Positions 1-9,716 are shown, counted from the first letter of the stretch. The stretch: 64,000 bases of DNA from Lacticaseibacillus chiayiensis (GCF_004123795.1 NZ_MSSM01000018.1:1-64000); one strand, 5' to 3'. The notes: a model not told the origin generated them from the letters alone. Numbers and translations: made by a program.

Positions 1-378
1 CGGCGTAAGAACTTCTTGCACAACGTCTCAACCACACTCATCAAGAACCACGATTTAGTGGTTGCAGAGGAATTGCGAAGTAAGAACTTACTAAAAAATC
101 ATGCTTTGGCAATGAGTATCGCAGACGTAGGCTGGTGTACCTTCTTAGGCATGCTAACTTACAAGGCTGACCTTTATGGTCGCCAGTTTGTAACGGTCAA
201 TCCTAGGAATACCACTCAAACCTGCCATAGTTGCAGCTTCGTCATGGGGACTGAAGGCACTGATAAGCTTAGGCTTGCTGATCGAGAATGGACGTGTCCT
301 AAATGCCATACCCATCACGTTCGCGATCACAATGCCGCGCAGAACGTACTGATCAAAGGGCTTGCTAAATTAGCCTGA
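1..378 (+). mobile_element. tnpB: IS200/IS605-type TnpB (RNA-guided nuclease), C-terminal part
   Basis: The reading frame is already open at base 1, so this is the C-terminal part of a longer protein. About 125 residues remain. They include an AEELRSKNL segment that fits the RuvC-II glutamate, a zinc ribbon made of CHSC and CPKC pairs, and RDHNAAQNV, which fits the RuvC-III aspartate. Together these identify the OrfB/TnpB family, transposon-encoded ancestors of Cas12 that cut DNA guided by an RNA from the element's right end. The key residues of the visible part are intact, so the protein may be functional. No tnpA is visible; it could lie upstream of the window or be absent. Confidence 0.88.
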
Positions 379-548
379 TTAGGCTCGTCCCTATGGCAAC
401 CTGGGGACGCTAAAGGCACTGGTAATTGCCGTGTAAGACAAAGCAGTTCTACGAACTGCCTGCAGTGGTGTATCTGTGCAAATTGTGATTCAAGCGCTCG
501 TAAGAAGGGTGTTTGCTCACAAGCCACTGACTTTAGTCAGTGGTGGTT
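379..548 (+). ncRNA. IS right end with probable omega RNA (reRNA) scaffold
   Basis: About 170 bases follow the tnpB stop codon and contain no gene. They end in a perfect 8-bp hairpin: CCACTGAC at 524-531, loop TTTA, GTCAGTGG at 536-543. This kind of subterminal hairpin is typical of IS200/IS605 right ends. In this family the tnpB 3' end and right end are transcribed as the guide (omega) RNA, with the guide taken from the flanking DNA. The RNA itself is inferred from family knowledge. The element boundary is probably within a few bases of 548. Confidence 0.5.
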
Positions 549-872
549 GACCGTCAGCTGAGCTGCAAAAATGCCTTGATCAGTGCTTTCAAAATCGCCA
601 TCTTGATTGGATAGTGTTTCAAGGTAATAGCCACTGGTTGAAGATGTCACGCGAATTGCTTTGGTAGGATCATTTTGTTGCACGAACGCGTGACCGACCA
701 AGGTAGCAAGGCTTGCTTTTGGCGCGGCATTTTTGGTTTTCTTCCCGGCCTTGATATGTTCGGATGCCCGTGTGCTGGCGGTTGTACGCGACGGTGACGA
801 TTTGTCATTCGCAGTCGTCTGAGAACAACCGCTTAGTAGAAGCAATATCATGAGCCCAACTATTTTTTTCAC
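537..872 (-). CDS. small lipoprotein, 3' end altered by IS insertion
   Basis: A short lipoprotein of unknown function. It has a Lys-Lys start, a hydrophobic core and a lipobox ending LLSGC, so the Cys should be lipidated and the protein anchored on the outer face of the membrane. The mature part is Ser/Thr/Lys-rich. I chose GTG at 872 because GGGGAG lies 8 bases upstream; GTG 878 would leave only 2. The last few codons and the TGA stop lie within the right end of the tnpB element, so the natural C-terminus has probably been replaced. It starts 14 bases after the upstream permease gene ends and is probably co-transcribed with it. Confidence 0.65.
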   Translation of the reverse strand: MKKIVGLMILLLLSGCSQTTANDKSSPSRTTASTRASEHIKAGKKTKNAAPKASLATLVGHAFVQQNDPTKAIRVTSSTSGYYLETLSNQDGDFESTDQGIFAAQLTVNHH

Positions 873-885
873 ATCCACATCTCCC

Positions 886-1833
886 CTAATGAATGAATTG
901 AATACAGGTCATGACGATGGGGATGACGATCATGGACAAAAGGGTGGTTTCCGTGACCATGATCGCGGCGTAATCAGCATCCGCATCGTAAAGTTTGGCG
1001 ACAACCGGTGCATTGGTCATGACTGGCATGCAAGATTGCAGGATGAAGATTTGCTTCATCAAGGTCGGTACCGGAGCAAAGGCGACGAGCGCCGTCATGA
1101 GCAGCGGAGCAAACAGAAACCGGCCGCTGAAAATGCCCCATGCTTCTTTGCTGAGACGCAGTTTACTCCAGCCGGCTTCGTATAAGGCAATTCCAATGAA
1201 AAACATGGAACCGGGAACCGTCAAAGCGCCTATGTAAGTGAGATCTGACATCAAAAAAGATGGGAGCTTGATGTCCAGCAACACTAAGACAATGCCTAAC
1301 ATGAAACCCAGTAATGGTGGCGAGAAAACTTTCCCAAGTGCTTTTTTTAAATTAAATCGGGCCGGTTTCGGGCCATCCCCCTGAATCAGGTAGACACCAA
1401 TCGTCCAAAAAATGGTTGTATTGGCCATGTAATAAACGAGCACATAAGGCAAGCTGCGGAGACCAAATAATGCTAAGTTGACAGGCAGCCCGATGAAAAC
1501 CGTGTTGGAGTTGAAAAACATCGATTTAAAAGTGCCTTTTCGCGATTTTGGAACTTTTAACAGGTAACACACCAAAAAGGACAGCGCGAAAAGAATCATC
1601 ATAGATAACACCGGAAATAATAAATCCGGCAATAATCGCAGCAGCATGCCGGCCGTGAACTTTGAAGCAATGGTGACAATCATATAAGCCGGCAGTGCGA
1701 CTTGGGTGACAACCTTAGCAATGACCTTGCTTGAATGGTTATTAAACCAGCCGCGCGCGGTAAGAAAATAGCCGAGAATGATCAAAATGAGAATTTCTAA
1801 AACACCAAAGACGCTTGAGATAAATGCGGTCAA
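886..1833 (-). CDS. AEC-family transporter (auxin efflux carrier/malate permease type)
   Basis: A 315-residue integral membrane protein with about ten hydrophobic segments and the family pattern FFNSNTVFIGLPVNLALFG. The same pattern (MFVNANTIFIGLPLNLALFG) appears in the second AEC protein at 8679-9665, so the window holds two paralogues. Family members carry malate or other organic acids; the substrate of this copy cannot be read from the sequence. The start is TTG, preceded by AAGGAAGTG. The small lipoprotein gene follows closely. Confidence 0.85.
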   Translation of the reverse strand: MTAFISSVFGVLEILILIILGYFLTARGWFNNHSSKVIAKVVTQVALPAYMIVTIASKFTAGMLLRLLPDLLFPVLSMMILFALSFLVCYLLKVPKSRKGTFKSMFFNSNTVFIGLPVNLALFGLRSLPYVLVYYMANTTIFWTIGVYLIQGDGPKPARFNLKKALGKVFSPPLLGFMLGIVLVLLDIKLPSFLMSDLTYIGALTVPGSMFFIGIALYEAGWSKLRLSKEAWGIFSGRFLFAPLLMTALVAFAPVPTLMKQIFILQSCMPVMTNAPVVAKLYDADADYAAIMVTETTLLSMIVIPIVMTCIQFIH

Positions 1834-1854
1834 ATACCAACACTTCCTTATAAA

Positions 1855-2472
1855 TTATTTTGGCCGTCGTAAGGTAAAAGTTTGACCAAGTTTGGCATAG
1901 GTAGGGCCGGCAAGCCGTGCCACTGGTTCCAAAGCGGCAGAGTTAACGTGTAAGCTTGGTAAATCAAGTACCGTATCGGCAAAGTGGAATTGTCGAATTT
2001 CCAGAATAAATAGATCGGTGATGATCACTCCGGTGCGATCACGAATCGGCACATATTGATAAAGCTGAGTTTCAAAACGAACAAGCGTGGCTTGCAGACC
2101 GGGCACCTGAATTTCGGTACTGGCCACCAGCGGCAGATCAATCAAGTTCAATTCACTTAGATCCGGTGGTAAACTAGCGGCTGTTTGGTTCATCGCCTTG
2201 GCGAGATCAATGCTGACCATGTGCACGACCGCTTCACGGCGCGCCAGCAGATTCGCCGCGGTGTCTTTTGGCTGCTGGCCTTCCCGCAAGATGGACACAG
2301 ATAATAATGGCAACTGATTGGAAATCCCGGTTGTAAAAGAAAATGGCGCCAGGTTGATGACACCGGTCGTGCTCTGCGTCGTGATCCACGCAATGGGGCG
2401 GGGAATGATGCTTCCAGACAGCAGTTTGTATTGCTCGCGGGGGGATAGCTTGTTGGCAGGTAAGTTAATCAT
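1855..2472 (-). CDS. flavin reductase-like, FMN-binding split-barrel protein
   Basis: A 205-residue protein with the N-terminal pattern SGSIIPRPIAWITT...NLAPFSFTTGIS, typical of the flavoredoxin/flavin reductase-like family that binds FMN in a split barrel. The physiological electron partner is unknown. The start ATG has GGAGG six bases upstream. It lies 21 bases before the AEC permease gene on the same strand, so the two are probably transcribed together; a functional link is not evident. Confidence 0.8.
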   Translation of the reverse strand: MINLPANKLSPREQYKLLSGSIIPRPIAWITTQSTTGVINLAPFSFTTGISNQLPLLSVSILREGQQPKDTAANLLARREAVVHMVSIDLAKAMNQTAASLPPDLSELNLIDLPLVASTEIQVPGLQATLVRFETQLYQYVPIRDRTGVIITDLFILEIRQFHFADTVLDLPSLHVNSAALEPVARLAGPTYAKLGQTFTLRRPK

Positions 2473-2644
2473 AGTAGCCTCCGGTGGCTGGTGAATGGGG
2501 AATTGCGCTCAAAAACCACGTCATGACTGCAAGTTTAGCGCAGGTGCGAGTTGTCGTCAAAGCGATGTAACTTTTGTTTCGGTTAATAACTATTTGAGTG
2601 CTCTGATAGTGTGTATACTCGGTGATTCACGGTTAAAAGTTCAA

Positions 2645-2683
2645 TAAAAAAGCAATGTTAGAGAAAATTATCTCAAACACTGC
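2645..2683 (-). terminator. Rho-independent terminator
   Basis: Minus-strand hairpin GCAGTGTT...AACATTGC with one mismatch, followed by TTTTTT. It lies just after the Ser-rich membrane protein gene. Confidence 0.65.
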
Positions 2684-2714
2684 TCATTGATCGGCTGAAG
2701 GAAAGGTGCCTTTG

Positions 2715-3680
2715 TTAGGAATTGCTATTAGTCGAAGGAGCACTAGACGGCGGCGTAGAAGAAGGTGCTTTGCTGTTATCTGGTACCTTGTTCTGAGTTG
2801 ACTGGCCATTATTAACGCCGTTGTTGGTTGATGTATCAGGGCTTTCGTTCGAATGATTACCTGTAGTACCACCGGATTGCCCGGCTTGATTGCTCTGGCT
2901 GTGTTCACTTTCCACACTTGGCGCAGTAGAAGGCGTTGGTGTTACCGAAACTTGCGAAGAAAGAGATTTGCTGCTGGATTGCGGTTGCTCATAAATCGAT
3001 GGCTCACTTGTTACTGAACTTGATTCAGCACTTGAAGCAGTCTGCTTTGCCTTGAAATCATCAAGGCTGAGAAGCTTCTTCTTAGATCGTTGCAAAGGCA
3101 GGTTGGTAGTTAGGTAACGATAGTTGTGAGGGGTTTTGCCTTTTAAAGTGATGGTGTTATTGAGCTCTTTTTTTAAGACCTTTGTGTAATCACGAACCGT
3201 GCCGGTTGCCCCTCTTGCAGCATATTCAACCGTTGTTGCCGGTTGATTGTGCTTATAAGTTTTCGAATTGGCATACGTATAAACATTGGCTTGTGTCGAA
3301 CTGAGCGTTAACTTGCCTTTTTTTTGTTTAATATCGCCAGTATCGTTAATAATGCGCGGCTGACTTCCCGCGTCAAGAATGATTAACCTGGTATATGTTT
3401 TGGATGATGTTAACTTCACATAAACCGTCAGATCGTGGTGGTCCCCGTTGATGTCAGCGACGTCCCCGGAAGCTGTATAAGTACCGCTTTTAAATGAGCG
3501 GGTGACCGTCGATGATGAACTGGAAATGCTAATGACGGAAGACGAAGCTACTGGTCCTTGAACCTTTGCACCGCGCAATACCAGCCAAACGAAAACGGCG
3601 ATGAAAACAATGACCGCGCCAATACCCGCTAATGTGAGGTAAAGCCTCCTCCGATTTCTTCGAATACGTTCACGTCGCAT
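2715..3680 (-). CDS. membrane-anchored Ser/Thr/Asn-rich extracellular protein, unknown function
   Basis: A 321-residue protein with an Arg-rich cytoplasmic N-terminus, one membrane segment at about residues 14-36, and no lipobox or sortase motif, so a type II anchored topology is likely. Residues of about 60-195 look like a folded beta-rich domain (KSGTYTASGDVAD..., repeated TYTR/TYAN patterns). From about 210 to the end it is low-complexity Ser/Thr/Pro/Asn/Gln, like a wall-spanning linker. I do not recognise the family. A strong GGAGG supports the start. It is flanked by terminators and seems monocistronic. Confidence 0.7.
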   Translation of the reverse strand: MRRERIRRNRRRLYLTLAGIGAVIVFIAVFVWLVLRGAKVQGPVASSSVISISSSSSTVTRSFKSGTYTASGDVADINGDHHDLTVYVKLTSSKTYTRLIILDAGSQPRIINDTGDIKQKKGKLTLSSTQANVYTYANSKTYKHNQPATTVEYAARGATGTVRDYTKVLKKELNNTITLKGKTPHNYRYLTTNLPLQRSKKKLLSLDDFKAKQTASSAESSSVTSEPSIYEQPQSSSKSLSSQVSVTPTPSTAPSVESEHSQSNQAGQSGGTTGNHSNESPDTSTNNGVNNGQSTQNKVPDNSKAPSSTPPSSAPSTNSNS

Positions 3681-3850
3681 GAATTGCCTCCTGAAATATA
3701 GTGAAAGCTATTATCCAATATTAGGGTATGCAGGTTTGAAACACAAGCAAAACCAAAAAGGCTGCCAAAAGCAATTGATTGGCGCCTTTTTTCTGCTTAA
3801 TGACAGACGGTTCAAAATAAGCAGTGCGAAGACGATATCTTTAAATGTCT

Positions 3851-4408
3851 TTATATAATGTCGCCGTTGGCTAGAATCAACGTTTCGATAGGTACATCGA
3901 AACGTTCGACTGGCCAATCGGGTTGAGGAAAGGCCATAACTGGCGGGACAAGGGTTAGTGTGTGGCCTGGATATTTTGCCAAGAAGCGATCATAGTAGCC
4001 ACCACCAAAACCGATACGGTATTTATCTGCCAGTGAAAAGCCGATCCCAGGTACAATCAAAAGATCTGGCGCCGGTTCAACCAAATTGGCTTGATAGGCA
4101 GGCTCAGGGATACCAAATGCACTCTTTACGAGTTGCTTATGACCGGGATCTGGTAGAAAAACCATCTGACGTTTTGGCATAACCCGCGGTAAGAAAACCG
4201 CTTTATTAGCAGCGTGTGCCGCGGCAATAATCGGTGCCGTAGCTACTTCAAAAGGGCTGCTGACCGTGATACCGATACTTTTAGCCTGTTGCCAGAAGGA
4301 CGTTTTAAATAAGGTAGCCATTAACGACTCGCTGGCAGCTTGAGTTTCATCGGCAGCAGCCTGAAGGCGTTTAAGCTGGTGGGTGCGGAATTCGGCTTTT
4401 GTGGACAT
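3851..4408 (-). CDS. 5-formyltetrahydrofolate cyclo-ligase
   Basis: A 185-residue enzyme that converts 5-formyl-THF to 5,10-methenyl-THF using ATP, recycling folate for one-carbon metabolism. The diagnostic GFGGGYYDRFL motif is present near residue 133, along with an N-terminal KAEFRTHQLKRL helix of the usual type. Length matches the family (about 180-200). A GAGG site precedes the ATG. The upstream DUF488 gene ends 8 bases before, so the two form one transcription unit. The symbol varies between organisms (yqgN, ygfA, fthC). Confidence 0.88.
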   Translation of the reverse strand: MSTKAEFRTHQLKRLQAAADETQAASESLMATLFKTSFWQQAKSIGITVSSPFEVATAPIIAAAHAANKAVFLPRVMPKRQMVFLPDPGHKQLVKSAFGIPEPAYQANLVEPAPDLLIVPGIGFSLADKYRIGFGGGYYDRFLAKYPGHTLTLVPPVMAFPQPDWPVERFDVPIETLILANGDII

Positions 4409-4415
4409 GGAAACC

Positions 4416-4766
4416 TCACTTATTTTTTAGAAATTCGCTTAAAACAACGGCTTGGTTATGAGTTTCGTCTTTGGCACCGTATAACATGATGATCGGATCC
4501 TGCTCATGCGCCTTAAGCGTTTTGACGAAGTCTGGTAAATCTGGGTTGGCGGCTAATTCTGCTGAGTAACGCTTTTTAAATTCGGCATATTTGGACGGAT
4601 CGTGGCCAAACCACTTACGCAGTTCAGCAGATGGTGCTATAGTTTTGGCCCACAAGTCTAAGGCGGCATTGACTTTACTGATGCCACGCGGCCAAATACG
4701 ATCAACGAGGACGCGAAAACCGCTTGCCTGGGGTTTTTGATAGATACGTTCGAGTGTTACTTTCAA
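4416..4766 (-). CDS. DUF488 family protein
   Basis: About 116 residues with the DUF488 signature VLVDRIWPRGISK and the ending DETHNQAVVLSEFL. The family's biochemical role is not established; a fold related to nucleotide-processing enzymes has been suggested. I chose the TTG at 4766 because GAGGTG sits six bases upstream and the product then begins like other DUF488 proteins. In-frame ATGs at 4790 and 4772 lie before or next to that site and are badly spaced. Confidence 0.75.
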   Translation of the reverse strand: MKVTLERIYQKPQASGFRVLVDRIWPRGISKVNAALDLWAKTIAPSAELRKWFGHDPSKYAEFKKRYSAELAANPDLPDFVKTLKAHEQDPIIMLYGAKDETHNQAVVLSEFLKNK

Positions 4767-4896
4767 AATCATCACCTCTACGATTATCATACCAGTTTTG
4801 GCAAGAGGTGGATGCCTAAGTGCGATACGCTAGACGAGTTGAAAGAGATGAATGTTTTGTTATCGATACGATATACTGATTTAAAGAGGTGTTGAT

Positions 4897-5832
4897 ATGA
4901 TTACGTTCTATCAATTTCAAAAGCAACGCAATGTGCAGGTGGCAACAGATGATCGGGCTAACTGGATTCGTGTGCAGTCACCATCGTCTCAAGAACTGCA
5001 AACGCTAGCGACCAAGTATGGCTTGCCGCAAACTTATGTGGACGCGGCGCTTGATCAACACGAAAATGCTCGGGTGGAAGGACTCAACTCCGCTGATAAA
5101 ATGCCGAAGCTGATCGTGTTGCGCTATCCGATTGAAATGACAAGTGAGATGGGATTTCGACAGTTCAATACAGTGCCTTTAACAATGATCTTATTAGCTG
5201 ATAAAGTGATGACCATTACGGATTACCCGTTGGAGGCATTCAATGACTTAGCCCAGCACGCGCTTTCACCTAAACCGGAAGAGTTCGCATTAGAGGTGCT
5301 ATGGCGAGTTTTGCACCAATTTGTGGTCGATATGGGTAAGCTGAATGATGAAACAAAACAAGTTGAAGGCAGTTTAGGTAAAGCTACGAAAAATACGCAA
5401 CTTTATCAACTTATGGCGATGCAAAAAAGCCTAGTCTTCTTTGATGCGGCACTCGATCATTCAGGATATTTGGTGAAAACAATACGGGAAGATGAACGCT
5501 ATTTCAATACCGGTGGTTATCTTCGCCGACTACATGATGTGGAAGTTGAAGTTATTGAAGCCCAAACAATGGTGCGCGTTACCAATAAGCTGCTGGACCA
5601 ATATTCAACAACGGTGAGCTCGATTGTTTCCAATAACTTAAACCTTATCATGAAGGTTTTGACGAGTCTGACCATTATTCTAACGATTCCGACAATCGTT
5701 GGGGGCATTTATGGCATGAACGTACGGTTACCGTTTGCTAAAGCGTACTGGATTTTCTGGTGGCTAATCGGAAGCACAGCTGTTCTATGTGGTCTCACTG
5801 CATGGTGGTTGTGGCGAAAAGATTATTTTTAG
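4897..5832 (+). CDS. corA: CorA-family divalent cation transporter
   Basis: A 311-residue protein with a large soluble N-terminal region and two C-terminal membrane helices. The first ends in the YGMN motif (GGIYGMNV), the selectivity signature of the CorA channel family (Mg2+, Co2+, Ni2+). Length matches the family. The start has GAGGTG upstream. Transcribed alone, convergent with mleR. Exact ion preference cannot be told, and some family members are efflux proteins. Confidence 0.85.
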   Translation: MITFYQFQKQRNVQVATDDRANWIRVQSPSSQELQTLATKYGLPQTYVDAALDQHENARVEGLNSADKMPKLIVLRYPIEMTSEMGFRQFNTVPLTMILLADKVMTITDYPLEAFNDLAQHALSPKPEEFALEVLWRVLHQFVVDMGKLNDETKQVEGSLGKATKNTQLYQLMAMQKSLVFFDAALDHSGYLVKTIREDERYFNTGGYLRRLHDVEVEVIEAQTMVRVTNKLLDQYSTTVSSIVSNNLNLIMKVLTSLTIILTIPTIVGGIYGMNVRLPFAKAYWIFWWLIGSTAVLCGLTAWWLWRKDYF

Positions 5833-5868
5833 TCAAGTGAAAAAGCAGAGACTTTGCGAAGTCGGGTG

Positions 5869-6753
5869 CTAATCCAATTTCACAGCACTTAGAATTTGCA
5901 TAAATCGGGTCATATTGGAAGTCAAGACGCGATCTTGACGATAAACAAAGGAGATGGTGAAATCAGGTTGGTTGGGATCGTCAATTTTTAGCGTACCGAG
6001 ATGATCTTCGGCATATATGGCAAGCTTAGTTAAGAAGCCAATACCGATATTCTGCGCGACAAGACGTTTTAACAACTGAACATCGGTGGTCCGGTAAATG
6101 ATATTTGGCCTGAAGCTGTGTTGCTGTTGAAACCATGAAAATGCACGCGCATGAACAAAGTCATCGCTTAAAGTGATGAACTGCCGATTTTTCAGTGACG
6201 CCAGCGAGACATGCGTTTGTTGCACTAATGGGTCATTTTCGGCGGTGATGATGACAAACGGTGCCGTATCGATTGGAATGATATGAAAGTCAGGCTCGAC
6301 TAATGGACCACTTCCTCCTAACAACGCAAAGTCAAGGTGACCATCTTTGATTTGATTGAGAAGTGCAGCTGAGCCGCCCTCAAATGTTTCTAGCTGGGGC
6401 ATCAATCCAGCCGCGCTTAGTGCTGTAGCAATTTTTGGAAATAGGTAACTACCGATAATCGGTGGCAGTCCAAGACGGATCTTACTTTTTTGGTCCCAAG
6501 CAATGTCCTGTTTTGCTAGGGATAACTGATGCAAGAGAATCGTGGCATGACTGGCCAATTGTTCACCTGCTGGCGTCACGCTGACATCGTGATGACGACG
6601 ATCACGAATGACTAATTGCGCTTGAAAATAGTCTTCCAGCCTTTTGATAGCCGCAGTAATAGTCGGCTGGCTGACGGCAAAGTCTTCAGCAGTTTGCGAG
6701 AAGTTCCGTGTTGCAGTTAGTCCAAGAAAATATTCAAAATCACGAGTATTCAA
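5869..6753 (-). CDS. mleR: LysR-type regulator of malolactic fermentation
   Basis: A 294-residue LysR-type regulator with an N-terminal winged HTH (TATRNFSQTAEDFAVSQPTITAAIKRLE) and a periplasmic-binding-like effector domain. It is divergent from mleS-mleP, the classical mle arrangement, so it probably activates them in response to malate. I chose the TTG at 6753 because AGGAGG lies seven bases upstream; the ATG at 6777 has no such site. The roughly 250-bp AT-rich divergent region should contain its operators, but I could not define one confidently. Confidence 0.85.
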   Translation of the reverse strand: MNTRDFEYFLGLTATRNFSQTAEDFAVSQPTITAAIKRLEDYFQAQLVIRDRRHHDVSVTPAGEQLASHATILLHQLSLAKQDIAWDQKSKIRLGLPPIIGSYLFPKIATALSAAGLMPQLETFEGGSAALLNQIKDGHLDFALLGGSGPLVEPDFHIIPIDTAPFVIITAENDPLVQQTHVSLASLKNRQFITLSDDFVHARAFSWFQQQHSFRPNIIYRTTDVQLLKRLVAQNIGIGFLTKLAIYAEDHLGTLKIDDPNQPDFTISFVYRQDRVLTSNMTRFMQILSAVKLD

Positions 6754-7006
6754 GTAAGAACCTCCTAAGAAGCGCAAGCATGTGCAGGCTTCAATCGGCG
6801 TTTAAGCAAACTTGTATTTGAAGGGTCGAGGGTTTAACCGATCTAACAGAGTTCCTTACACCCAATTTTATGCACGGTCTAGCGCGTTTATGTGACGAAA
6901 AAAATATTTTGTCAGCATATAAAGATATTTTATCACTGTTATAAAGTTTGACTATAAGTTTAGATGAGGCGTAGTGTGTCGACATGTGAAAAGAGGAGTG
7001 TTAAAA

Positions 7007-8674
7007 ATGAAATATACACCAGAGCAAATTTTGAATAATCCATTTTTAAACAAGGGAACTGCTTTCACTCAAGAAGAGCGGAATCGGTACGGATTGAACG
7101 GTCTGTTACCACCGGCAGTGCAAACTTTGGACCAGCAAGTCAGACAGGCTTATGATCAGTTTCAAACAAAGCCAACTGATTTAGCTAAACGACAGTTCTT
7201 AATGACGTTGTTTAACGAAAACCACGTTCTGTTCTATAAGCTGTTCTCTGAGCACATCAATGAATTTATGCCGATTGTCTATGACCCTACCATTGCTGAG
7301 ACAATCGAAAATTACAGTGCGTTGTTTGTGAATCCCCAAAATGCCACTTATCTTTCCATCGACGATCCTGATCATATTGAAAGTGCGTTAAAGCACAGTG
7401 CTGATGGGCGCGACATTCGCCTATTGGTAGTGAGCGATGCTGAGGGTATTCTTGGTATCGGTGACTGGGGAACCCAAGGTGTTGATATATCAGTAGGTAA
7501 GTTGATGGTCTATACTGCTGCGGCTGGCATTGATCCGAGTCAGGTTTTGCCAGTTGTTTTGGATGTTGGGACAAATAATGAAGCCTTACTAAATGACGAA
7601 CTTTATCTTGGAAATCGACACAAGCGAGTTTATGGGCAAAAGTATCATCAGTTCGTTGATAAATTTGTCGCAACGGCCGAAAAGTTATTTCCAAATCTAT
7701 ATTTGCATTTTGAAGATTTTGGACGTAGTAATGCTGCTGATATCCTGAATCAATACAAAAACAAAATCACGACATTCAATGACGATATTCAAGGAACCGG
7801 TATCATTGTGCTGGCCGGACTGTTAGGCGCTATGAACATTTCTAAACAGAAGCTCACCGATCAAGTTTATTTGAGCTTTGGTGCTGGGACAGCGGGTGCA
7901 GGGATTACAGCACGCGTGTATGAAGCGTTTATTGAAGAAGGGCTGAGTCCTGAAGAAGCAAAGAAGCATTTTTATTTGGTCGATAAACAGGGTTTGTTGT
8001 TTGACGATATGACCGACCTGACACCAGAGCAAAAGCCATTTGCGCGTTCCCGTAGCGAATTTGCCAACGCGGATAAGCTTACGACACTTGAAGAGGTTGT
8101 TAAAGCGGTACATCCAACAGTCATGGTCGGAACTTCAACAGTTCCTGGCACGTTTACCGAAAACATTGTAAAAGAAATGGCGGCTCACACTGATCGACCA
8201 ATTATTTTTCCACTATCGAATCCAACCAAGCTGGCAGAAGCCAAAGCAGAAGATCTAATTAAATGGACCGATGGGCGCGGATTGATTGCTACCGGCGTTC
8301 CAGCTGCGAATGTTTCTTATAAAGGCGTTAGTTATGCAATTGGTCAGGCAAATAACGCTTTGGTTTATCCAGGTTTAGGGTTGGGCACAATTGCTTCCAC
8401 CGCGAAGTTACTAACCGATTCGATGATTTCTGCAGCGGCACATAGTTTGGGTGGCATTGTTGATCCTGATCAGCCAGGGGCAGCGGTATTACCACCGGTC
8501 TCTAAATTGGATCAATTTAGCCAAACAGTCGCAGTTGCAGTTGCAGAAGATGCTATCAAGCATGGCTTGAATCAACAACCAATCAGCGATGCTAAGCAGG
8601 CTGTTGCTGATATGACATGGAAACCAGAATATCGGCCTCTGCCGAGTTCAATCGAATTAGACTTGGGGGAATAA
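7007..8674 (+). CDS. mleS: malolactic enzyme
   Basis: A 555-residue enzyme that decarboxylates L-malate to L-lactate and CO2 with NAD+ and Mn2+, consuming protons and raising cytoplasmic pH. It has the malic-enzyme core features: [36 protein letters not shown] metal-binding segment and an [10 protein letters not shown] dinucleotide-binding loop. The enzyme class shares its fold with malic enzyme, but pairing with mleR and a malate carrier and the close overall pattern favour malolactic function. The start ATG at 7007 has GAGGAG upstream. The malate carrier starts four bases after the stop. Confidence 0.92.
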   Translation: MKYTPEQILNNPFLNKGTAFTQEERNRYGLNGLLPPAVQTLDQQVRQAYDQFQTKPTDLAKRQFLMTLFNENHVLFYKLFSEHINEFMPIVYDPTIAETIENYSALFVNPQNATYLSIDDPDHIESALKHSADGRDIRLLVVSDAEGILGIGDWGTQGVDISVGKLMVYTAAAGIDPSQVLPVVLDVGTNNEALLNDELYLGNRHKRVYGQKYHQFVDKFVATAEKLFPNLYLHFEDFGRSNAADILNQYKNKITTFNDDIQGTGIIVLAGLLGAMNISKQKLTDQVYLSFGAGTAGAGITARVYEAFIEEGLSPEEAKKHFYLVDKQGLLFDDMTDLTPEQKPFARSRSEFANADKLTTLEEVVKAVHPTVMVGTSTVPGTFTENIVKEMAAHTDRPIIFPLSNPTKLAEAKAEDLIKWTDGRGLIATGVPAANVSYKGVSYAIGQANNALVYPGLGLGTIASTAKLLTDSMISAAAHSLGGIVDPDQPGAAVLPPVSKLDQFSQTVAVAVAEDAIKHGLNQQPISDAKQAVADMTWKPEYRPLPSSIELDLGE

Positions 8675-8678
8675 AAAA

Positions 8679-9665
8679 GTGGCTGCATTAAGTACATCAA
8701 TTCAAAGTGTGCTGACCCTCGTTTTACTAATCGCCTTGGGTTATGTTTTGCGGCGACAAGGGCGGTTTGATGATCAGTTCGGGAAAACTATTTCTGATTT
8801 GTTGATGAAAATTGCTTTGCCTGCGTCAATCTTTATCTCTGTGCTACAACGATTGACCTTTGATAAACTGGTAAGCTTGTCGTCAGGGTTGGTTTACGGT
8901 TTCGGCGCTGTCATTCTAGGCTATCTGATTGCCTTTTTACTAGTTTGGCTTCTTAAAGTACGCCCGGGACGGCGTGGGACGTTTATCAATATGTTTGTGA
9001 ATGCCAATACCATTTTTATCGGGTTACCGTTGAACCTTGCCTTGTTCGGTCAGAAAGCGGTGCCGTATTTCCTGATGTATTACGTGGTGAACACGGTCTC
9101 AACATGGACACTCGGGGCCTTCATCATGGCATGGGATGATCCGACGCAGGAAAAGACAGAAAAAAGTGGCGCTGGTTTTAACTGGAAGAAGCTATTGCCG
9201 GCACCACTGGTTGGTTTCTTGGTTGCCTTGGTTTTCCTTCTCCTGAAGATACCATTTATTCACGTTGGCTGGTTAAGTTTTGCAGTTAATACGTTGAATT
9301 ACGTTGGCAGCCTAGTTACCCCTCTGTCGCTAATTTATATTGGGATTATTTTGGCTGATGCTGGACTAAAAGCGATTCGGTTTGACCGTGATACCATCGT
9401 GGCCTTGATTGGCCGGTTCGTCATCGCGCCGGCGTTAATTACGGGTTTGATTTTACTGGGCATGAAGGCAGGTTTCAATGTGCCAAGTCTCGAAGCGCAA
9501 ACACTGATTATTCAGGCGGGCGCACCGGGTCTTGCTGTACTGCCGATTTTGGCAACGGAAGCCCACGCCGACGTGAAGTACGCCACCAATGTTGTCACGA
9601 CCTCGACTGTGTTATTCGTAGTGGTCGTTCCGATTTTGATGATGCTGGTTCAGGGACTGGCCTAA
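8679..9665 (+). CDS. mleP: malate carrier of the malolactic operon, AEC family
   Basis: A 328-residue AEC-family membrane protein with about ten helices and the VNANTIFIGLPLNLALFG pattern. It probably imports malate in exchange for lactate, generating proton motive force together with MleS. It starts with GTG four bases after mleS, with a Shine-Dalgarno inside the end of mleS, so translation is likely coupled. A strong terminator follows. Its paralogue is at 886-1833. Confidence 0.88.
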   Translation: MAALSTSIQSVLTLVLLIALGYVLRRQGRFDDQFGKTISDLLMKIALPASIFISVLQRLTFDKLVSLSSGLVYGFGAVILGYLIAFLLVWLLKVRPGRRGTFINMFVNANTIFIGLPLNLALFGQKAVPYFLMYYVVNTVSTWTLGAFIMAWDDPTQEKTEKSGAGFNWKKLLPAPLVGFLVALVFLLLKIPFIHVGWLSFAVNTLNYVGSLVTPLSLIYIGIILADAGLKAIRFDRDTIVALIGRFVIAPALITGLILLGMKAGFNVPSLEAQTLIIQAGAPGLAVLPILATEAHADVKYATNVVTTSTVLFVVVVPILMMLVQGLA

Positions 9666-9676
9666 TATTTAATCAT

Positions 9677-9707
9677 GAAAAAAGAGCCATTCGTGGCCCT
9701 TTTTTTT
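9677..9707 (+). terminator. Rho-independent terminator, mleSP / tpx
   Basis: AAAAAAGAGCCA, tetraloop TTCG, then TGGCCC and a run of eight T. It lies between the convergent mleP and tpx genes and can act for both strands. Confidence 0.85.
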
Positions 9708-9716
9708 CGCCCAAAA

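Noticed and set aside
327-527. Minus-strand frame of 66 codons across the tnpB 3' end
   Set aside because: It is antisense to tnpB and its right end, with no ribosome site; a shadow of the element.
850-1185. Plus-strand frame of 111 codons
   Set aside because: It is antisense to the AEC permease and lipoprotein genes, and its product is low-complexity, charged and without family features.
6778-7006. Specific MleR operator in the mleR-mleS gap
   Set aside because: Several AT-rich dyads such as ATAAAGATATTTTAT are present, but the LysR T-N11-A rule is too loose to choose one in so AT-rich a region.
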